Under the pieces are notes generated by a model. It was not told where the DNA came from and ran no database searches. It worked only from the letters and a program-made list of their open reading frames with translations. This document shows positions 60,307 through 64,000 of a stretch of 64,000 nucleotides of DNA, one piece after another. Source of the stretch: Flavobacterium foetidum (lineage in GTDB: Bacteria; Bacteroidota; Bacteroidia; Flavobacteriales; Flavobacteriaceae). The stretch's first letter is position 1; each line of letters begins with the position of its first letter. A program made the position numbers and the translations under genes. Where the stretch lies: positions 434,001 through 498,000 of the forward strand of contig NZ_SJTF01000001.1 of the NCBI RefSeq assembly GCF_004634245.1, in the 5' to 3' direction.

Positions 60307-61689
60307 ATGGATATTAGGAAAAAAATTACTTTCAATTATGTTGCTCTGTCTACCTTCAGCACGTCATTGTTGTGTGTTATTGTTTTTTTTCTTTTCAGAG
60401 AAAACAATAGATACCACTTTTTAAAGCGTTTAGATGACAGATCGAAAATTGTGGCTTCAATCCATTTTCAGAATGATCCCCAAAAGATAAAATACTACAA
60501 GAATCTTAAAAAGAACGGTCTTGAAGAATTAATAGAAGAGGAAGAGTATGTACTAAAAATCAACAGCCACAACAGTTTTGATTACAATACGAACTTAAAT
60601 CTTCCGAATAAATTTTATACTACTATTTTAAGCACTGGAAGTGATTACTTTGAACGTGACAATAAGTATTACTTAGGACAAATTTTTGAAGAAAACAATC
60701 AGAGATACATTGTAATCGTTGGAGCAAGAGATAGAAAAGGAACAGATACAACGGTTTACATCGTCAAGATTATGGTTTTTGGCGGTATAGGATTTGTGAT
60801 TCTTGCTTTCTTGTTAGGACGTTTTTTGGCCAAAAGAGTAATCAATCCGGTGGCACGCATTACTAAGGAAGTAAAAAGAATCAGTGCTTCTAATCTTCAT
60901 AATCGTCTGCCAGAAGTCAAAAATTCGGATGAGATTTCAGACTTGACCAATACTTTCAACAATATGCTTGATAGGCTCGAAACTTCTTTTGAGATTCAGG
61001 CCAATTTTATCAATAATGCTTCACACGAATTAAAAACGCCAATTACGACCATTATTGCGGAGGCAGAAATTATGCTATTAAAAGAGCGTGCTGTTGCTGA
61101 ATATGTCGAATCACTTGAAAATATCTACAACCAAGCTTCGAGATTAGGAAATCTGACCGAAAGCTTGCTCAAACTTACACAAACCGGCTACGACGGAAAA
61201 AAACAGGTCTCTGATATCGCCCGTATAGACGAACTTTTGATGGATGTAAAATCTGACCTAGATAAAATTTATCCGGACAACAGAGTTGTCGTGAGGCTTA
61301 ATTTTGCACCAAAAGACTCCAATTTATTGCTTTTGCCTTGCAATAAACCGCTTCTGGAACTTGCCATCAATAATATTATTACAAACGGAGTAAAATATTC
61401 GGACAATAACGAGGTTTTCGTCACTTTATCGGCCAATAACGAAATGATTAAAATTTCGATTAATGATATCGGAATCGGAATTCCGCCTGAGGATATTCCT
61501 CATCTTTACGAACCTTTTTTTAGAGGTAAAATTGCAACTAAATATATTGGTTATGGTTTAGGACTTCCGCTAGCATCAAAAATCATCCGCATGCATGAGG
61601 GTGAAATGCAGGTTCAGTCGGAGCAGAACAAAGGTACTATTGTCACAATCATCTTCAAGAAATCAAACATTAAAAAATCTAATGTTTAA
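60307..61689 (+). CDS. HAMP-domain sensor histidine kinase
   Basis: A 460-residue membrane kinase. Helix 1 spans about residues 10-30, a periplasmic domain of about 125 residues follows, and helix 2 spans about 152-173. Then come HAMP (about 175-228, VINPVARITKEVKRISASNL), HisKA with H240 in NNASHELKTP, and HATPase with the N box NNIITNGVKYS and the glycine box DIGIGIPPEDI, then GYGLGLPLA. It pairs with the regulator directly upstream. The periplasmic domain has no recognisable ligand-binding family. Confidence 0.93.
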   Translation: MDIRKKITFNYVALSTFSTSLLCVIVFFLFRENNRYHFLKRLDDRSKIVASIHFQNDPQKIKYYKNLKKNGLEELIEEEEYVLKINSHNSFDYNTNLNLPNKFYTTILSTGSDYFERDNKYYLGQIFEENNQRYIVIVGARDRKGTDTTVYIVKIMVFGGIGFVILAFLLGRFLAKRVINPVARITKEVKRISASNLHNRLPEVKNSDEISDLTNTFNNMLDRLETSFEIQANFINNASHELKTPITTIIAEAEIMLLKERAVAEYVESLENIYNQASRLGNLTESLLKLTQTGYDGKKQVSDIARIDELLMDVKSDLDKIYPDNRVVVRLNFAPKDSNLLLLPCNKPLLELAINNIITNGVKYSDNNEVFVTLSANNEMIKISINDIGIGIPPEDIPHLYEPFFRGKIATKYIGYGLGLPLASKIIRMHEGEMQVQSEQNKGTIVTIIFKKSNIKKSNV

Positions 61690-61772
61690 TCTTAGAAAAT
61701 TCTAATTTTAGATTAATAAGTGTCTAATTTGCACTTGGTTACTTTGTAAGTATAAACTAAACTGTTATACTT

Positions 61773-62495
61773 ATGAAAAATTTCCTTATACCTACGACTT
61801 TAAAAGACGACACTATCTCTGCTGTTAAATCTGCGGTAAATCAGTCTAAAAATACTGATTCAGAAATTATATTAGTATTAGTTTCTGAGGCACCAGACAC
61901 ATTTTCTTCTTCCAATTTTTTGAGAGAAATGCGATCTAGCCTTACCAAAAGCCAAGAAGAAGTCTTAGAGACTTGTCGTTATATTATTGATCATACTCCT
62001 AACTGCAAACTAAAAGTTCACAATCAGTACGGACTTTCGTCGCCTATTTTTAAACGTATTATTGAAGTTTTTTCAGTAAAACTGGTAATCCTGACACCTT
62101 CTTATAAACAGGAAACCAAAAAAATCCATCAATATTTAGTGCAGCTTGCAGGCAATCAGAAATGCCCGATTCTACATTTAAGCACAGAAATCAATAAAGA
62201 TGTTTTCAAAAAAGCGCTTTATATAGAAAATTCAGACGTGAATATTCATATAAAAGATGTGCAGCAATTTTTGAGCGAAAACTTTTCATTTGAGATTGTG
62301 AGCCAGACGGCAAGTTTTGAAGATAATTTCGAAAATGCAGAACCATTTTTATCTGAGGCCATTACGAAACATAATATTGATATGTTGGTAGAAACCCGCA
62401 AAGGAGAAAAAATCAAATTTAAGAAAGTAAAAAAGGAAAATATTAATGAAAAACTGGGACTTCCAGTACTTTCATTATACGAGGAACTGGTTTAA
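61773..62495 (+). CDS. UspA-like stress protein
   Basis: A 240-residue soluble protein with a universal-stress-protein-like fold: an initial strand MKNFLIPTTLKDDTISAVKSAV, the strand SEIILVLVSEAP and the strand/helix VKLVILTPSYK. The second half looks like a diverged second domain. The ATP-binding glycine motif G(2x)G(9x)G(S/T) is not apparent, so it probably does not bind ATP. It lies 83 bases after the kinase and before the bestrophin gene on the same strand, suggesting one stress-related unit. Confidence 0.7.
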   Translation: MKNFLIPTTLKDDTISAVKSAVNQSKNTDSEIILVLVSEAPDTFSSSNFLREMRSSLTKSQEEVLETCRYIIDHTPNCKLKVHNQYGLSSPIFKRIIEVFSVKLVILTPSYKQETKKIHQYLVQLAGNQKCPILHLSTEINKDVFKKALYIENSDVNIHIKDVQQFLSENFSFEIVSQTASFEDNFENAEPFLSEAITKHNIDMLVETRKGEKIKFKKVKKENINEKLGLPVLSLYEELV

Positions 62496-62542
62496 AAAAC
62501 CTGTTTTAGAATAAGTGTAATTTAATTTAAAAACCGAAAAGT

Positions 62543-63490
62543 ATGCTGTTAAAGAAAAGAATACCAATGAAGTACGTTCTCGGGAAAATTAAAATAGAAA
62601 TTGCCCTTGTAATGGCTTATGTAGTAGTTTTTGAAGTCTTTCATCACTATTTTGTAACGCTTCCGGTCGATATTCCGATTGCAATTCCGACCATGATCGG
62701 AACCATTATTTCGCTTTTGCTAGCCTTTAAATCCAATCAGGCTTATGACAGATGGTGGGAAGCCCGAATTGTATGGGGAGCTGTTGTAAACGACTCGAGA
62801 ACTTTGATTCGTCAGGTGCTGACATTTTATGAAGATCCTGATTTTTCTGTTGAAGCAAGCGAATTCAAAGAAAATTTTGCAAAAAGACAAATTGCCTGGT
62901 GTTATAGCTTAGGACAGTCGCTCCGAAATAAAGATGCTGTAAAACCGCTTCACGGATTGATGAGCGAAGAAGAAATCAAGTACATCAAAAATCATCAAAA
63001 TGTTCCGAATGCAATCTTGATGCTGCACGGAAGAGATTTGAGAAACGCTAAAAACGAAAAGAAAATCAATGCCTATCAGCAGGTTGAAATTGATAACACA
63101 TTATCAAGATTATGCGATGAAATGGGAAAATGTGAGCGAATTAAGAACACGATTTTCCCGACAACCTATAGCATGTACATCAGGCTGACATTGTGTTTGT
63201 TTATTCTGTTATTGCCTTTCGGACTTACAAGTGTTTTGAGCTGGTTTGCGATTCCATTGATTACTGCTATTGGAGCAGCCTTCTTTTTAATTGAGAGAAT
63301 GGCAATTCATCTGCAAGATCCGTTTGAAAACAGGCCAACAGATACTCCTGTAACGGCAATTGCCAATACAATAGAAAAAAATATAAGACAAATGCTTAAC
63401 GAATACCAAAGCGAGTTTGATATTTTGAAAGAGTTTGAATTAAAAGATGATGCTAAAAAGGTAGAAAGCGAGGCTTACTACGTTTTGTAA
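62543..63490 (+). CDS. Bestrophin family ion channel
   Basis: A 315-residue membrane protein of the bestrophin/UPF0187 family. It shows the diagnostic NQAYDRWWEARIVWGAVVND after the first helix pair, two further hydrophobic helices (about 210-230 and 235-255), and the HLQDPFENRPTDTP segment. Bacterial members form pentameric channels, several of which pass cations such as Na+ where eukaryotic ones pass chloride. Its place behind a two-component system and a Usp-like protein suggests control by envelope or ionic stress. A strong terminator follows. Confidence 0.92.
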   Translation: MLLKKRIPMKYVLGKIKIEIALVMAYVVVFEVFHHYFVTLPVDIPIAIPTMIGTIISLLLAFKSNQAYDRWWEARIVWGAVVNDSRTLIRQVLTFYEDPDFSVEASEFKENFAKRQIAWCYSLGQSLRNKDAVKPLHGLMSEEEIKYIKNHQNVPNAILMLHGRDLRNAKNEKKINAYQQVEIDNTLSRLCDEMGKCERIKNTIFPTTYSMYIRLTLCLFILLLPFGLTSVLSWFAIPLITAIGAAFFLIERMAIHLQDPFENRPTDTPVTAIANTIEKNIRQMLNEYQSEFDILKEFELKDDAKKVESEAYYVL

Positions 63491-63518
63491 CAATAATTGA
63501 CTTGGTTTCTCAATTGTC

Positions 63519-63559
63519 GCCAGGCAGCGTTTTAATTAGTGGCGCTGTCTGGCATTTTT
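63519..63559 (+). terminator. Terminator of the bestrophin unit
   Basis: An 11-bp GC-rich stem, GCCAGGCAGCG/CGCTGTCTGGC (63519-63529 with 63543-63553, one G-T pair), runs into ATTTTTA. Confidence 0.8.
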
Positions 63560-63567
63560 ATGATTTA

Positions 63568-64000
63568 TCAGGAATATTTTTTAAGCAGATTTCCTAATGT
63601 CTGTATAGACAGCCTTAATTCATTTGACCAAGGAAGCCCAAAACTCAAACGCATACAGTTTGAAAACTGGTCCTGAAAAGAAAAGATTCTTCCAGGAGCA
63701 ATACTGATATTATGTTTAAGCGCCAGATGGTAAAACGCAGCCGTATCTATGTTTTTATCAAGTTCTACCCACAGAAAAAAGCCTCCTTGTGGCTGGCTTA
63801 CTTTGGTTCCAGCCGGAAAATATTCTAAAACGGTATTGATATAGTTGTTGCAGTTGCGGTTTAAGATTTGTCTTATTCTGCGGAGATGATTTTCGTAACG
63901 GCCATTTTTCAAAAAATCACCAACAACTTCATGAGTAATTGTGGGAGAAGAAATCGTATGATACAATTTGGTTCGCAACACCTCTTTTTTGAATTTCCCA
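63568..64000 (-). CDS. MocR/PdxR-type regulator, C-terminal aminotransferase domain (partial)
   Basis: The frame is open beyond the right edge, so the first half is missing. The visible 144 residues are the end of an aminotransferase class I/II fold as in GntR-MocR regulators: HTISSPTITHEVVGDFLKNGRYENHL, PQGGFFLWVELDKNID and SIAPGRIFSF, ending MRLSFGLPW. In MocR proteins this domain binds PLP and controls vitamin B6 or other genes through an N-terminal wHTH. The reading continues past the internal start candidate at 63981, confirming that the gene is cut by the window edge. It could also be a free aminotransferase. Confidence 0.82.
   Translation of the reverse strand, partial: GKFKKEVLRTKLYHTISSPTITHEVVGDFLKNGRYENHLRRIRQILNRNCNNYINTVLEYFPAGTKVSQPQGGFFLWVELDKNIDTAAFYHLALKHNISIAPGRIFSFQDQFSNCMRLSFGLPWSNELRLSIQTLGNLLKKYS

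Overview
The window is chromosomal DNA of an AT-rich Bacteroidota, almost certainly a Flavobacterium of the F. johnsoniae type. The grounds are low G+C, starts without purine-rich ribosome sites, several promoters of the flavobacterial TTG/TTTG - 17 to 24 nt - TAnnTTTG form, an acylornithine (ArgF') arginine route, a YtxJ thiol protein, RprXY-like regulators, and many dispersed intergenic inverted repeats seen in this genus. I see no rRNA, tRNA, CRISPR, insertion sequence or prophage. The left edge cuts off the last codons of a gene; the right edge cuts a MocR/PdxR-type regulator.

Layout. 0-3 kb: coaE and a sensor kinase/response regulator pair. 3.2-3.4 kb: a tiny self-contained transcription unit coding for a 27-residue peptide. 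3.5-7.5 kb: a tightly overlapping five-gene operon around RtcB RNA ligase and release factor PrfH, the ribosome rescue and 16S rRNA repair pair, with three uncharacterised partners. 7.6-20.8 kb: mostly leftward housekeeping genes (acyl-ACP thioesterase, miaA, K+ channel, DnaQ/GIY-YIG fusion, yggS, hydroxyacyl-CoA dehydrogenase, oxidoreductase, HTH-Fic, smpB, envelope proteins). 21-23.3 kb: a secreted M1 aminopeptidase. 23.5-35.6 kb: the arginine and proline biosynthesis cluster, led by a short-peptide leader and a GNAT gene, in the order argG-argC-argD-proA-proB-argF'-argB-argE-argH. Nearly every gap in it holds a repeat, and a small membrane-protein cassette sits just before argH. 35.7-46 kb: pectate lyase, a membrane-protein pair, ytxJ, clpB, a DUF808 protein, a Flavo-1-like RNA, a decayed toxin-antitoxin pair, and aguB. 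46.5-58.6 kb: OmpA-like protein, a choice-of-anchor I lipoprotein, aguA, fahA, glyA, miaE, guaC, a pentapeptide-repeat protein and aspA. 58.8-63.6 kb: an outer-membrane protein, then a two-component system with a UspA-like protein and a bestrophin channel.

Functional links: argG to argH together with the two agu genes cover arginine synthesis and the agmatine-to-putrescine route. miaA and miaE act on the same modified tRNA base. RtcB/PrfH and SmpB are separate ribosome-rescue routes. The best candidates for undescribed biology are the three partner genes of RtcB/PrfH, the arg leader, the membrane cassette at 33.7-34.3 kb, the 3.2-kb mini-gene, and a mobile palindrome that has entered the yggS reading frame.
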